DNA of 64,000 nt from Campylobacter sputorum subsp. sputorum (GTDB taxonomy: Bacteria; Campylobacterota; Campylobacteria; Campylobacterales; Campylobacteraceae), in assembly GCF_008245005.1 (NCBI RefSeq), contig NZ_CP043427.1, positions 1,116,001 to 1,180,000 on the forward strand, read 5' to 3'. Positions 47,727 to 58,460 of the stretch are shown in pieces. Under the pieces are notes generated by a model. The model searched no databases and was not told the origin of the DNA. It saw only the letters and a program-made list of their open reading frames with translations. Numbering within the stretch: position 1 is the stretch's first letter; each line of letters begins with the position of its first letter. Both the position numbers and the translations under genes were made by a program.

Positions 47727-49243
47727 TTTTAAAATATGAATTTTTATACAAAAGCTCGAACCATATTTTGAGTTATTTTTTAAATTTTTATGCAAAACAA
47801 TACAACATAAAAACAGCTTTTTATGAAGAAGATAATAAAGTTATATTTTTCACAAATGGCGATGAAAATGATATTTTAGCTTTCAATGATGAGTGTATGC
47901 CAAAAATTCCACATTTTATATTTTTAAAAGACTTTAAAGTTGAAGTTTGCGAAGATTTAAAACAAGGTGAAGTTTTTGAGATACAAAAATATCCAAACAT
48001 AACTCCAAAAGTCGCTCAGTTATACAACGACTCATCGCAAATTTCAAAAAATGAATTTGATATATTAAGCGAAATTTCTGTTTTTATGGATAATAAATTT
48101 ATAAATGTTGATGAAAATAACTTTTATATGCTTTTAGAATTTTGTTTAAACGCTCTTAAAAACTCGCAAAAAATAGTTCTTCAAGATGCTTTTGGTACAT
48201 TTGAGATAAATAATGGGGTAAGCTTTGATAGTGATTTTTTAATGCCGACAAATTTAAAAGAAATCACAAAAATTTTTATAGCTGACGATAAAGCTCAGTT
48301 TGCATTAGCTAGCTTTGAAAAACCTATGATAAATCTTAGAATAAATGCAATTTATAGAAAAAATCACGAAAACTCACCATATAATTTCTGGGTAAAAGGA
48401 GCAAGGGATCTTTTTACATATGTTTTATGCGATCAAGCTCATAAAATAAATATACTATTTTTTAGTATTCATATGCTAAATAAAACCATTGAGCCATTTA
48501 AAGTAAATATCTTAGAAAATTCTCAAGTTGTTTTATCTTCAACTTATTATCTAAACAAAAAAATTCAAGATATGCTAAATTCTTCAAAACAAGATCATCC
48601 GGAGTTGTTGATTTATGCTATGAATATAAATAAAAAAGGCATTTTATCAAAACAAAATTTACTAGTTTTACTAAATAAACATTGTGATGATAAATTTCTT
48701 ATACTAGATGATTCAAATAGCATAAATTTACTTCAAATAAACATACCAGATACTTATGAAAAAATTATTGAATCCATAAAACAAGATGAAACAGGAACAA
48801 AACTTATTAAAAACTTTAAAGAGCAATTTTCGTTGCCAAGTGGCAAAATAAAAGGAAATAAAAACTTTTTTACACTTTTTGAGATAATTAAAAATATTTT
48901 AGGATTTGATTTAAATATCTTACAAAACGCTGATGCTTATAGCGGAAAAAAAGGACCTATGATTGATTATAAACTCATAGAAAACATTAAATTTGATTAT
49001 ATAAAATTTATAAAAAGCGGTATGAGTTTTAAATTAGCAGGAGTTGATGACAAAACGCTAAGTTTCGGATATATTGAATCTTTTGTAATGTTTATCAACG
49101 AACTTTTTACAACCGCAAAAGATGAATATGATATTTTTGATATAGATATATTAGGCTCTTTTTTAGAATGCAAATCATTTTGTGCATTATGCAAATTACA
49201 TCTAAATATGAGTTTTGATGACGAACTCCCAGTTATGCTATGA
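47723..49243 (+). CDS. hydE: HydE-like hydrogenase formation protein
   Basis: A 506-aa soluble protein with no close family that I recognise by motif. Position between hydD and hypF, with four-base and 29-base overlaps, matches the Wolinella hydABCDE arrangement, whose HydE is needed for hydrogenase formation. The C-terminus holds a cysteine cluster (ECKSFCALCKLHL), possibly metal binding. The role in maturation is inferred from context and from memory of the Wolinella operon. Not a radical-SAM HydE: the CX3CX2C motif at an N-terminal barrel is absent. Confidence 0.65.
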   Translation: MILKYEFLYKSSNHILSYFLNFYAKQYNIKTAFYEEDNKVIFFTNGDENDILAFNDECMPKIPHFIFLKDFKVEVCEDLKQGEVFEIQKYPNITPKVAQLYNDSSQISKNEFDILSEISVFMDNKFINVDENNFYMLLEFCLNALKNSQKIVLQDAFGTFEINNGVSFDSDFLMPTNLKEITKIFIADDKAQFALASFEKPMINLRINAIYRKNHENSPYNFWVKGARDLFTYVLCDQAHKINILFFSIHMLNKTIEPFKVNILENSQVVLSSTYYLNKKIQDMLNSSKQDHPELLIYAMNINKKGILSKQNLLVLLNKHCDDKFLILDDSNSINLLQINIPDTYEKIIESIKQDETGTKLIKNFKEQFSLPSGKIKGNKNFFTLFEIIKNILGFDLNILQNADAYSGKKGPMIDYKLIENIKFDYIKFIKSGMSFKLAGVDDKTLSFGYIESFVMFINELFTTAKDEYDIFDIDILGSFLECKSFCALCKLHLNMSFDDELPVML

Positions 49244-51464
49244 ATTTGATATAAGGGGCTTAGTTCAAGGAGTTGGATTTAGACCTTTTGTGTATAAAAT
49301 AGCTATGGATTTATGCTTAAAAGGAGAAGTTTATAACGATAGCGAGGGCGTAAAACTAACGCTTCAAGCTAACAAAGATGAGATAGATAAATTTTTTGAA
49401 ATTTTTTACTCTTCTCTTCCGCCGCTTTGTAAAATTCATAGCGTAAAAAAAATAAAAACATTTCATAAATATTTTACTAAATTTAGCATAATTGCTTCAA
49501 AATCTGCAAAAAAGATATCTGCGATTCTACCTGATTTTGCGATATGTGATGAATGTAAGGCTGAATTTTATGATAAAAATAACCCAAGATATCATTACCC
49601 TTTTATAAACTGCACAAACTGTGGTCCAAGAATATCGATAATAAAAGATTTACCATATGATAGAATTAACACCACTATGAGTAAATTTAAAATGTGCGAA
49701 TTTTGCGAAAGCGAATACACAAATCCACTCAATAGGCGTTATCACGCTCAGCCAATAGCATGTCCAAAATGTGGCCCAAGATTATATCTAAAAGATAAAA
49801 ATGGAAATATTTTAAAAAGCGGAAATGATGCTATAAAATTAGTAGCAAAAGCCTTGCAAGATGGAAAAATCATAGCTATAAAAGGATTAAGCGGATTTCA
49901 TCTATGCGTTGATGCTTTAAATCAAAATGCCATAAAAGAACTTAGAGTTAGAAAACAACGCCCATTTAAGCCTTTTGCAATAATGTGCAAAGATTTAAAT
50001 ATGGCTAAAAATTTCGCAAATATAAACGCTTTAGAAGAAATAGAACTTGATTCAAATTTAAAACCTATTGTTATCTTAAATTTAAAAAAAGACAGCCATT
50101 TGCCTCAAATACTTGCTCCAAATTTAAATAAAGTTGGTATTTTTTTAGCAAATACGGGCGTTCATTTATTGCTTTTTGAATATTTTAAAAATCCGATTAT
50201 CGCAACAAGTGCAAATATAAGCGGTGAGCCGATAATATACAATGAAAACGATCTGTTATCAAAATTAGGTGATGTATTTGATTTATATCTTGATAACGAC
50301 AGAGATATACTAAATCCAGGAGATGATAGTATTTTACAAGTCATTGATAATCAAACTATGTTTTTACGCACAAGTAGAGGAGTAAATCCGCAAACAATTA
50401 GCACAAATTTAACTCACGAAAAAATGATTTTAGCCCTTGGAGGTGAGCTAAAAAATCAATTTGTTATATACAAAAACTCTCAACTTTTCATCTCTCCGTA
50501 TATTGGAGATCTTAAAAATGTATCAACTTTCGAGCGATTTTCCTCGCTTCTTGATATGTTTATCAAAACTTATGATATAAAATTTGATGAAATTATAGGC
50601 GATTTACACCCACAATTTTTACATACAAAATATTTTGAAAAACTAGGATTTAATGTAAAAAAACTCCAACACCACAAAGCTCATGTATATGCAAATATGT
50701 TTGAGTTTAAGTTAGAAAAAAAGGATTTTTTAGCATTTTGTTTTGATGGAACTGGATATGGAGAAGATAATAAAATATGGGGCGGAGAGATATTTTTACA
50801 TAAAAATGGAAATTTAAAAAGAATTTTGCATTTTAAAGAATTTAAACTTCTTGGCGGAGAAAATGCTATAAAAAATATTTGGCAAATTGCTTATAGCTTG
50901 ATTTTAAGTGAAAATTTACAAGACATTGCTAATAACTTTTTATCTAAATTTGACCAAATGAAACTAATAAATTTAAAAAAAATATATGATAAAAACATAA
51001 ATTCCCCTCTTACAACTTCAGTTGGAAGGCTATTTGACGCTTTTGCTAGTATAATTTGTGGCATAAATGAAATAAGTTATGAAGGGCAGTCTGGAATGCA
51101 ATTAGAAGCGTTATATGATGAAAATTTAGATGTAAGCTATAAATTTGAGATAATTAATGATGAAATTTGCTATAAAACTGCACTAATAAATGCACTAAAA
51201 GATGATAAAAAAGTAGCCGCAACAGCTTTCATAAACGCTTTTAGTAACTTAATAGCAGAAATATCTTTAAAATACAATCTTGAAATTTGTTTTAGTGGTG
51301 GCGTTTTTCAAAATAAAACTTTACTAAAAGCAACAACAAAACTTCTTAAAAAAACAAATTTAACCTATCATATACCAAAATTTCCACCAAATGATAGCTC
51401 TATTGCACTTGGGCAGATGCACTGGTATTTAAGCCATTTTAAAGATAAAAATAATACAATATAA
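49215..51464 (+). CDS. hypF: Carbamoyltransferase HypF
   Basis: A 749-aa protein. In order it has an acylphosphatase domain ([13 protein letters not shown]), two zinc fingers (CDEC...CTNC and CEFC...CPKC), a YrdC-like domain (from about 205) and a Kae1-like carbamoyl domain with the metal site HHKAH. It makes the cyanide ligands of the NiFe centre with HypE. The start is one of two adjacent ATGs at 49215/49218, well inside the preceding gene. Other hyp genes must lie elsewhere. Confidence 0.96.
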   Translation: MMTNSQLCYEFDIRGLVQGVGFRPFVYKIAMDLCLKGEVYNDSEGVKLTLQANKDEIDKFFEIFYSSLPPLCKIHSVKKIKTFHKYFTKFSIIASKSAKKISAILPDFAICDECKAEFYDKNNPRYHYPFINCTNCGPRISIIKDLPYDRINTTMSKFKMCEFCESEYTNPLNRRYHAQPIACPKCGPRLYLKDKNGNILKSGNDAIKLVAKALQDGKIIAIKGLSGFHLCVDALNQNAIKELRVRKQRPFKPFAIMCKDLNMAKNFANINALEEIELDSNLKPIVILNLKKDSHLPQILAPNLNKVGIFLANTGVHLLLFEYFKNPIIATSANISGEPIIYNENDLLSKLGDVFDLYLDNDRDILNPGDDSILQVIDNQTMFLRTSRGVNPQTISTNLTHEKMILALGGELKNQFVIYKNSQLFISPYIGDLKNVSTFERFSSLLDMFIKTYDIKFDEIIGDLHPQFLHTKYFEKLGFNVKKLQHHKAHVYANMFEFKLEKKDFLAFCFDGTGYGEDNKIWGGEIFLHKNGNLKRILHFKEFKLLGGENAIKNIWQIAYSLILSENLQDIANNFLSKFDQMKLINLKKIYDKNINSPLTTSVGRLFDAFASIICGINEISYEGQSGMQLEALYDENLDVSYKFEIINDEICYKTALINALKDDKKVAATAFINAFSNLIAEISLKYNLEICFSGGVFQNKTLLKATTKLLKKTNLTYHIPKFPPNDSSIALGQMHWYLSHFKDKNNTI

Positions 51465-51493
51465 GACAAATTTATTACACAATAGGAATTAAA

Positions 51494-51907
51494 ATGGAAA
51501 AAATAATAAGATTTAGTGTTTCTTTGCCAGAAAATTTACTAGATGAACTAGATAAAAAAGTAGAAAATAAGAGTTATGCTTCAAGAAGCGAGTTTATAAG
51601 AGATCTTATAAGAGAACAGATCATAAAAGATATTTGGCAAGAAGCAAATGATGAACTAATAGCAGTTTTAACCATTGTTTATAACCACCATCAAAACGAT
51701 GTTTTATCAAAAATGATGCAAATAGAACACGATGCAAAAGTAAATATCACTTGCACCACACACATTCATATAAACCACGATAACTGCTTAGAAACTATAT
51801 GTCTTAAAGGCGAGGCTAAAGATATAGAAAAATTTAGCAACGAAATAGCCGGTTTAAAAGGAGTAAAATTCACAAAACTTACAAAAGTGGCAGTGCCTGT
51901 ATCATAG
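51494..51907 (+). CDS. nikR: Nickel-responsive regulator NikR
   Basis: A 137-aa ribbon-helix-helix regulator. The N-terminal strand and helices are [17 protein letters not shown] and [15 protein letters not shown]. Nickel ligands of the C-terminal domain are His79, His90, His92 and Cys98, the E. coli 76/87/89/95 spacing shifted by three. It senses nickel and may control nickel uptake or the hydrogenase locus next to it. It overlaps psd tail to tail by six bases. Confidence 0.96.
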   Translation: MEKIIRFSVSLPENLLDELDKKVENKSYASRSEFIRDLIREQIIKDIWQEANDELIAVLTIVYNHHQNDVLSKMMQIEHDAKVNITCTTHIHINHDNCLETICLKGEAKDIEKFSNEIAGLKGVKFTKLTKVAVPVS

Positions 51908-52687
51908 AATTTTAGCTATAGTATCTCCAAATTTTATCTCATCGCCAGCTTTTATACTAAGTTTCATCTTGCCGCTTTTTGCTAGCACGACTATGGTTGA
52001 ACCAAGCTCAAAATTCCCAAGCATATCGCCCTTTTTAAAAAATATATTTTCATACTCATAAAGTGTCTTATCCATATATTTTGCATTTGTTTGAATCCTA
52101 TCATCAAAAAGAAATTTCATTTTACCTACATTCAAAGCACCCACAAAAACTAACCAAAATGTAAAATTATCATTATATCTGCAAGTTAAAACAACTCTTT
52201 CGTTTGTCTCATAAACACCATCAAAACGCATTAAAGATTTTTGATTTACACTTTTTAAATCCCCAGGAATATATAAAGCACTTAAAATTTGCATATCGCA
52301 AGGAGAGTGATAGCAATGATAATTTTTTGGCGAAAGATATATATTTATATAATCAAACTCCACATCTTCATAACTCATATTAAGAAGTTTTTTTATATCA
52401 TAACTTCTGCCTTTTATACTCAAAGCAGTGCTATTGTTGCTAGTGCCACATTCCAAACAAAGTCCGTCACTTGGGCTTATAAAATCTACATCATTGAGAC
52501 TAAAACTTCTTTGTTTTAATAATTTTCTAGTAAAAAGTTCGTTTAAACTTTTATACTCATCATAATTTTTAAACTCGCTCATATCTATTTTAAATAAATT
52601 TATATAAAATTTATTTATGTATTTTTGCAAAAAGCCAAAATTTACAGCCGCAATATAACCAAAAATTTGTGATATTATTTTTCTCAT
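51902..52687 (-). CDS. psd: Phosphatidylserine decarboxylase
   Basis: A 261-aa proenzyme. The self-cleavage motif is LGST in [12 protein letters not shown] near residue 228, where the serine becomes the pyruvoyl group. [11 protein letters not shown] and the His in [10 protein letters not shown] are family blocks. It makes phosphatidylethanolamine at the inner membrane. Its start overlaps the end of the metallophosphoesterase gene by four bases. Confidence 0.95.
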   Translation of the reverse strand: MRKIISQIFGYIAAVNFGFLQKYINKFYINLFKIDMSEFKNYDEYKSLNELFTRKLLKQRSFSLNDVDFISPSDGLCLECGTSNNSTALSIKGRSYDIKKLLNMSYEDVEFDYINIYLSPKNYHCYHSPCDMQILSALYIPGDLKSVNQKSLMRFDGVYETNERVVLTCRYNDNFTFWLVFVGALNVGKMKFLFDDRIQTNAKYMDKTLYEYENIFFKKGDMLGNFELGSTIVVLAKSGKMKLSIKAGDEIKFGDTIAKIL

Positions 52688-53802
52688 TTTTTACCCTTTA
52701 AATTAAAATTTACTATCTCAGATGATGATAAAAGTCTTATAGGTAGCCCCCAAAATCCAGTTCCAGATGTTACATAAATCTTAGCATTATCTTTTTCATA
52801 AAGTCCGTATAGATAAGAATTTACCATTTTTACCAAAAAATGAAATGGAAAAATCTGACCCCCATGAGTATGCCCACATAAAATCAAATCTAGCCTTGAA
52901 AGCTCATTTTTGTTTAATTGCACTATAATTCTTGGCTGATGAGCTAGTAAAATAACGGGCAAACTTTCATTTATATCTTTTATAGCCTTGCTAAAATTAG
53001 GCTCATACTCCCCTATTTTATAGCCTAAGTAATCATAAACTCCTACTAAATTTACACCGCCAACCTCAATGGATTCATTTTGTAAAATATGCATATTTAG
53101 TCTGCTTAAATTCTCCAAACTTTCTTTGATACCAACATAATATTCATGATTTCCAACAACAAAATAAGTCCCAAATTTTGATTTTATATCATTTATGGAC
53201 GCAAGCTTTTCTTTGGCTAATTTTGGATCAAAATCTATCAAATCCCCAGTTATTACAACTATATCTGGATTTAATTCATTAACCTTATTTACAATATTTT
53301 TTAAAAAATTATCATCTAAAAACCCACCTATATGAATATCACTAATCTGAATGAGTTTTAAATCTTGTTTTAAATTTGGCAAAATTATGTCTATATTTTT
53401 TACATTAAGTCTAAAAATAGCATTATATGTACCCACAAAAACACCAACAAACATTGCAATAATAAATACAATATCAAAGAATTTTTTTATATCTTTTCTA
53501 ATACTTTGTTTAAATTTAAAAAATTTAAACAAAATGTAAAATATATCATAAATCAAAACATAACTAAAAGCAATAAAACTAATACCTATAAGCAAAGCCG
53601 TAAAGTTTTGCATGGTTTGATTTAAAAAATTAACTCTTAGATTAAAGAAAAAAAGTGCTTCTAAAATACAAATTATTAAAACAAAAACATAGTATTTTTT
53701 GCTAGAAAAAACATGAATTTTTCCAAAAAATCTTTTATAAACATATAAATTTATGAAAATAAAAACCAAACTTGCAACTATTGGAAAAATGGTTATTTTC
53801 AT
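52684..53802 (-). CDS. Membrane-anchored metallophosphoesterase (YaeI-like)
   Basis: A 372-aa protein with about four N-terminal membrane segments (residues 1-130) and a calcineurin-like domain. Metal-binding motifs in order are ISDIHIG, TGDLID, GNHEYY, LAHQPR and GHTHGGQ. Relatives include UDP-diacylglucosamine-like pyrophosphatases and other lipid phosphoesterases; the substrate is not evident. It lies between lpxD and psd, both lipid genes, which suggests a role at the membrane. Confidence 0.88.
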   Translation of the reverse strand: MKITIFPIVASLVFIFINLYVYKRFFGKIHVFSSKKYYVFVLIICILEALFFFNLRVNFLNQTMQNFTALLIGISFIAFSYVLIYDIFYILFKFFKFKQSIRKDIKKFFDIVFIIAMFVGVFVGTYNAIFRLNVKNIDIILPNLKQDLKLIQISDIHIGGFLDDNFLKNIVNKVNELNPDIVVITGDLIDFDPKLAKEKLASINDIKSKFGTYFVVGNHEYYVGIKESLENLSRLNMHILQNESIEVGGVNLVGVYDYLGYKIGEYEPNFSKAIKDINESLPVILLAHQPRIIVQLNKNELSRLDLILCGHTHGGQIFPFHFLVKMVNSYLYGLYEKDNAKIYVTSGTGFWGLPIRLLSSSEIVNFNLKGKK

Positions 53803-53808
53803 AAATTA

Positions 53809-54756
53809 CTATTTTTTAAAAAACCTCATAATTTTTGCATTTAACTTTAACCATTCGCTAAGTTCAAGTATAGGATGACCTGCGTATTTTTTAAAGCCTT
53901 CTAAATTTTTAGATACTCCTGTTCTAGCAGCAATTTGTGCAAAATCACCAACTTTGACATGCCCGCCACTTCCACTTTGACCGCCCATTACAACATTTCT
54001 ACCAAGTATTGTTGATCCTGCAAGTCCTGTTTGAGAAACAATAATGCAATTCTCCCCAAGTTCGCAGTTATGACCTATTTGAACAAGATTGTCTATTTTG
54101 GTGCATTTTTTTATAATAGTTGAGCCAAAAACAGCTCTATCTATCGTAGTTCCAGCACCTATTTCCACCTCATCTTCTAAAATCACATTTCCGTTATGAT
54201 AAATTTTCACATGACTGCCATCTTTTTTGTGAGCATAACCAAAACCATCACTTCCAATCACAGCATTTGCAAGTATATGACAAGAATTACCTATGATAGT
54301 GTTATTATAAATTACAACATTTGGGTGTATTATACATTTATCGCCTATAACAACATTATCGCCTATATAAGCTCCGTGCATTATGGTGCTTTTTCCTATT
54401 TTTGAATTTGAACCTATATAAACATTTGGCATAATGTTTGCACTCTCATCTATAAAAGAGCTTGATTTTGGATAAAAAAGAGGATTTGAAAACTCTTTGC
54501 TTAAAATCGCAAAAGCAAGATGAGGATTTTCGCATATTAAAGCTTGTGAGTTTTGAGGAACTAAGCGTGCCAAATCTTTACTAACAAGTATCACCCCTGC
54601 ACTACTTTTAGCTATATCATCTTGATTTTTTGCTCCATCACAATAGCTTAAATTATCACTCTTAGCATCCAAAAGCGAAGCACAAGAGCGAATTTCAATA
54701 TCTTCTTTTAGATCTACTTTTAAATCTAAAATTTTTACTATTTTACTAAGTTTCAT
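53809..54756 (-). CDS. lpxD: UDP-3-O-acylglucosamine N-acyltransferase
   Basis: A 315-aa left-handed beta-helix acyltransferase with an N-terminal uridine-binding domain (1-100). Repeats are seen as GSNSKIGKSTIMHG and similar; the catalytic histidine is probably in QIGHNCELG. The C-terminal SEWLKLNAKIMRFFKK is a typical ACP-binding helix. It adds the second acyl chain in lipid A synthesis. It begins directly after the ilvH stop. Confidence 0.95.
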   Translation of the reverse strand: MKLSKIVKILDLKVDLKEDIEIRSCASLLDAKSDNLSYCDGAKNQDDIAKSSAGVILVSKDLARLVPQNSQALICENPHLAFAILSKEFSNPLFYPKSSSFIDESANIMPNVYIGSNSKIGKSTIMHGAYIGDNVVIGDKCIIHPNVVIYNNTIIGNSCHILANAVIGSDGFGYAHKKDGSHVKIYHNGNVILEDEVEIGAGTTIDRAVFGSTIIKKCTKIDNLVQIGHNCELGENCIIVSQTGLAGSTILGRNVVMGGQSGSGGHVKVGDFAQIAARTGVSKNLEGFKKYAGHPILELSEWLKLNAKIMRFFKK

Positions 54757-55233
54757 TTACATCTCCATCAAAACTGAACCGCCACGAACAATTTGAATCG
54801 GGCTGTATTTTTTCATAACTTTTATGAAACAATCTATTCTTACTGCATCATCACAAGCCATTACGATTATATACTGTTCGTTTGCATTTGCAACTATGCC
54901 ATTATATGATTTTAAAATTGCATCTAAACCGCTAAAATCTTCTTTTATCGGAATTTTTACTAAAACCAGTTCTTTTTCACTAAAATTATCAGTTTCTATA
55001 ACTTTATATGTAGGTATAAGTTTATGAAGTTGTTTTACAAGTTGTTCAAAAACTCTTTCATCGCAACTAGTAACTATGCTAACTCTTGAAAACTGACTAT
55101 CTGGTTGTGGAGCGACAGTAAGGCTATCTATATTATACCCTCTTCCAGCAAAAAGTCCTGCAATCCTAGCTAACACACCATGCTCGTTTAAAACTATTAC
55201 AGAAATTACTCTTCTCTCGTTCATAAATACCAC
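54757..55233 (-). CDS. ilvH: Acetolactate synthase small (regulatory) subunit
   Basis: A 158-aa protein with an N-terminal ACT domain (VIVLNEHGVLARIAGLFAGRGYNIDSL in two parts) and a C-terminal ALS-associated domain. It binds valine and activates the catalytic IlvI. It starts one base after the ilvI stop and leads straight into lpxD. Confidence 0.96.
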   Translation of the reverse strand: MVFMNERRVISVIVLNEHGVLARIAGLFAGRGYNIDSLTVAPQPDSQFSRVSIVTSCDERVFEQLVKQLHKLIPTYKVIETDNFSEKELVLVKIPIKEDFSGLDAILKSYNGIVANANEQYIIVMACDDAVRIDCFIKVMKKYSPIQIVRGGSVLMEM

Positions 55234-56919
55234 CTATTCTAGTATCATATTATAAATTGCACCGCCAGCTGGAACCATAGGCAAAACATCTTCGAATCTA
55301 TCTACGCTAACGTCTATAATGCATACTTTATTTGACTTAACAGCATCTTTTAAAGCTTGTCTAAACTCGTCTTTACTCTCACATTTATAACCTTTTCCAC
55401 CAAAAGCTTGTGCCAATTTAACAAAATCAGGAGCAAGATTTTGTAAATTTGTAGATGAAAAACGCTCTTCATAAAACATACTTTGCCACTGCCTAACCAT
55501 ACCCAAAAAGCCATTATTTAAAATGATATTTATAACAGGAATACCATACTCATTTGCAGTTGCAAGCTCTTGAATATTCATCAAAATAGATCCATCTCCA
55601 CTGAAATTTACAACAGTAGCGTCTTTAAAAGCAACTTTTGCACCAATTGCAGCAGGAAAACCATATCCCATAGTTCCAAGTCCACCGCTTGTTAAAAGTT
55701 TTCTTGGCTCTTTAAAAGGATAAAATTGTGCAACCCACATCTGATGTTGACCGACATCTGTTGAAACAATAACATTATCGCCAAGTATTTTTGCACTCTC
55801 TTCTATAACCCATTGTGGTTTTATAGATTCTTTGCTATCTTTATATGTCAAAGGATGTAATTTATCATAAGTTTTTATGGTGCTATGCCAATCTTTAAAA
55901 CTTTTTATTTTTTCTTTTTTAAGCTCTTCAAGTAGTTGTGCAACAACCATATTTATATCCCCAACTATTGGATAATGGGCATGAATAATCTTAGAAATAG
56001 AACTTGGATCTATATCTATATGGATAATTGTTGCATATTTTGCAAATTCTTTTGTGTTTCCAGTGATTCTATCATCAAATCTAGCTCCAAGACAAATTAA
56101 CAAATCACATTCGCTCAAAGCCATATTTGCCGCATAACTTCCATGCATTCCAGCCATTTTGATAAAATTTTTATCCTCACAGCTTAAAACGCCAAGTGCC
56201 ATTATAGTTTCAACTGCTGGTATATTTGTAAACTCAACAAGTTCTCTCACAATCTCACTCGCATTTGAACTAACCACACCGCCACCTATGTAAAATAGTG
56301 GTTTTTTTGCATCAAGTATCAATTCTGCGGCTTTTTTTATCTGTCCTAAATGACCCTTATAAGTAGGTTTATATGTTAGCATATTTATAGACGATGGATA
56401 TTTAAAAACAGCTTTTGCAGCCGTTACATCTTTTGCAATATCAATATGAACAGGACCAGGTCTACCGCTTTTTGCTATGTAAAAAGCCTCTTTTAATATT
56501 CTAGGTAAATCTTGTATATTTTTTACAAGAAAATTATGTTTTACACAAGGTCTACTCATCCCGATAGCATCTATTTCTTGAAAGGCATCAGTGCCTATTA
56601 AATTTGAACTAACTTGACCACTTATTATAATTATAGGTATAGAATCCATATATGCAGTTGCAATGCCAGTAAGTGCATTTGTAATGCCAGGACCACTTGT
56701 TACAACAGCAACTCCAACTTTACCAGTTGCTCTTGCATAACCATCTGCAGCCACAACAGCCGCTTGCTCGTGCCTTACTAAAATATGCTTAAAATAATTT
56801 TGTTTATAAATTTCATCATAAATGTTTAGTGCAGCACCACCAGGATATCCAAACACAACTTTTACATCTTCTAAATGCAAAGCTTCTATTATCATTTGTG
56901 AGCCTGTTATCTCTTTCAC
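55234..56919 (-). CDS. ilvI: Acetolactate synthase large (catalytic) subunit
   Basis: A 561-aa ThDP enzyme that condenses pyruvate to acetolactate, the first shared step of valine and leucine synthesis. The ThDP glutamate is in LVRHEQAAV, the ThDP/Mg motif GDGSILMNIQEL continues to ILNN, and the FAD-binding middle domain lies around 190-340. TATAAT on the minus strand is at 56948-56953. No leader peptide or attenuator was seen. Confidence 0.97.
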   Translation of the reverse strand: MKEITGSQMIIEALHLEDVKVVFGYPGGAALNIYDEIYKQNYFKHILVRHEQAAVVAADGYARATGKVGVAVVTSGPGITNALTGIATAYMDSIPIIIISGQVSSNLIGTDAFQEIDAIGMSRPCVKHNFLVKNIQDLPRILKEAFYIAKSGRPGPVHIDIAKDVTAAKAVFKYPSSINMLTYKPTYKGHLGQIKKAAELILDAKKPLFYIGGGVVSSNASEIVRELVEFTNIPAVETIMALGVLSCEDKNFIKMAGMHGSYAANMALSECDLLICLGARFDDRITGNTKEFAKYATIIHIDIDPSSISKIIHAHYPIVGDINMVVAQLLEELKKEKIKSFKDWHSTIKTYDKLHPLTYKDSKESIKPQWVIEESAKILGDNVIVSTDVGQHQMWVAQFYPFKEPRKLLTSGGLGTMGYGFPAAIGAKVAFKDATVVNFSGDGSILMNIQELATANEYGIPVINIILNNGFLGMVRQWQSMFYEERFSSTNLQNLAPDFVKLAQAFGGKGYKCESKDEFRQALKDAVKSNKVCIIDVSVDRFEDVLPMVPAGGAIYNMILE

Positions 56920-56947
56920 TAATACAACCTTTTACAAAAATTTTTAT

Positions 56948-56953
56948 ATTATA
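56948..56953 (-). promoter_or_regulatory. Predicted -10 of ilvI
   Basis: TATAAT on the minus strand, 29 bases upstream of the ilvI start. The region to the divergent Sel1 gene is 147 bases long. Confidence 0.5.
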
Positions 56954-57016
56954 TCTTTATTAATATTTGAACTAGTTTATATATGTAAAATATATATTCA
57001 GTTTTAGCAATTATGC

Positions 57017-57022
57017 TATAAT
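57017..57022 (+). promoter_or_regulatory. Predicted -10 of the Sel1/Hcp-like gene
   Basis: GCTATAAT 45 bases before the start, followed after a short interval by an AAGGA ribosome site. Confidence 0.5.
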
Positions 57023-57066
57023 ATTGTTTATTTTTGAAACACAATTACCGAAAATAAGGATAAAAT

Positions 57067-57744
57067 ATGCATAGATACTTTATGATAATATTTGTATTAT
57101 TAAGCTTAACATATGCAAAAAATGATGAAAATTTAACCAAAAATGCTCTTGATTTTTTTAATGCAGGAGAATACGATAAAGCAAAAAAACTTTTTGAAAT
57201 TCAATGTAACAAAAACGATGCTTGGGCGTGTTTAAATTTAGGAAGCATATATAAAGAAGCAGACGGCGTTGAGATGGATTTAAGCAAAAGTATGAATTAC
57301 TTTGAAAAAGCTTGTGATTTAGGTGATAGCACTGCGTGTGTTTTTGTTGGCTTTTATTATGACAAAGCTTTGGGCGTAACGCAAAATTATAAAGCGGCAT
57401 TTAAATACTATAAAAAAGCTTGTGAGCTTAAAAATGCAGTAGGATGTGATAATACAGGTATGATGTTTGAAAGCGGAGATGGCACAAACAAAAACGATAT
57501 ACAAGCTTTAAAATTTTATAAACTTTCATGTGAATATGGTAGTTTTGAAGGATGTGCAAACGCTGGTTATATGTATGAAAATAGCGAAAATTATGACATA
57601 GACGAAGCTATTAAATTTTATTCTATGGCTTGTAAAAACGACATAGAATTTGCTTGTAGAAATGTAGCAAAAATATTTGTTGATAAAAAAGAATATAGCA
57701 GAGCAAAAGATGCACTAGAAAGGACTAGAGAATTTGGCAACTAA
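57067..57744 (+). CDS. Cysteine-rich Sel1-like repeat protein (Hcp type)
   Basis: A 225-aa exported protein with an N-terminal signal (to about residue 18). Five Sel1-like repeats each carry a cysteine pair with seven residues between (C-x7-C: CNKNDAWAC, CDLGDSTAC, CELKNAVGC, CEYGSFEGC, CKNDIEFAC). This is the Helicobacter cysteine-rich protein (Hcp) pattern. Disulfides would staple each repeat in the periplasm. Members have been reported to bind penicillin or act on the host, but no activity is claimed here. It overlaps flgH tail to tail by four bases. Confidence 0.87.
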   Translation: MHRYFMIIFVLLSLTYAKNDENLTKNALDFFNAGEYDKAKKLFEIQCNKNDAWACLNLGSIYKEADGVEMDLSKSMNYFEKACDLGDSTACVFVGFYYDKALGVTQNYKAAFKYYKKACELKNAVGCDNTGMMFESGDGTNKNDIQALKFYKLSCEYGSFEGCANAGYMYENSENYDIDEAIKFYSMACKNDIEFACRNVAKIFVDKKEYSRAKDALERTREFGN

Positions 57745-58442
57745 AACGGCCAAATTCCCTCTAAAAGCTTTGTTCCCCAAGGTTTTGTTATCGCTTTATT
57801 TATATCGCCTTCTGTTTTATAAGAAATTTTAGCATCAGCAATATATCTTGAATCAATCTCATTGTTGCTTGATATATCATAAGGTCTTATAACGCCACTA
57901 AGCTGGATAATCTGCTTTTCGCCGTTTATTAGTAATTCCCTATTTCCTTCTATAAAATAATTTCCATTATTTAAAACTTTTACTATCCTTGCTGATATAG
58001 TTGTGTTAAATGCTTCTGTTCTGGTGTTTGTTCCATCACCGCTATAAGCAGTTTCACTACCGCCTTTAAAGCCTATATTTCCAAATTTATTTATTTGATC
58101 TGTTACACTAGATAGTGGCGAACCAGCTGTTATAATTCCGCCAGATAATGCTGTTGTGGAGTTTTTTGAAGTAGTTTTTTTACCATTTGAGCTTTGATTT
58201 GTTTTTTCACTTATTACAACTGTAACCAAATCATTTACATTCATAGCTTTTCTGTCAGAAAAAATTGGATTTTCACCTCTTCCAAAAAGACTTCCGGCAT
58301 GCTGTATCTCATTGCCTACTTGTTTTGGAGGGAGTTGCTCTACATAAACAGGTGGCTCCATCGATATTTTTGGATCAACTGTATATGTGCATCCAGAGAG
58401 TATAATAGCTAAGCTAGAAAATAAAATTATATTTTTTTTCAT
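57741..58442 (-). CDS. flgH: Flagellar L-ring protein FlgH
   Basis: A 233-aa outer-membrane lipoprotein with lipobox ILSGC (Cys18) after a short signal. The family blocks SLFGRGENPIFSDRKAMNVNDLVTVVI (in two parts), GNYFIEGNRELLINGEKQ and the C-terminal SYKTEGDINKA are seen. It forms the L ring of the flagellar basal body. A sigma-54 promoter lies 63-80 bases upstream. Confidence 0.96.
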   Translation of the reverse strand: MKKNIILFSSLAIILSGCTYTVDPKISMEPPVYVEQLPPKQVGNEIQHAGSLFGRGENPIFSDRKAMNVNDLVTVVISEKTNQSSNGKKTTSKNSTTALSGGIITAGSPLSSVTDQINKFGNIGFKGGSETAYSGDGTNTRTEAFNTTISARIVKVLNNGNYFIEGNRELLINGEKQIIQLSGVIRPYDISSNNEIDSRYIADAKISYKTEGDINKAITKPWGTKLLEGIWPF

Positions 58443-58460
58443 ATAAAACCTTAGAATATT

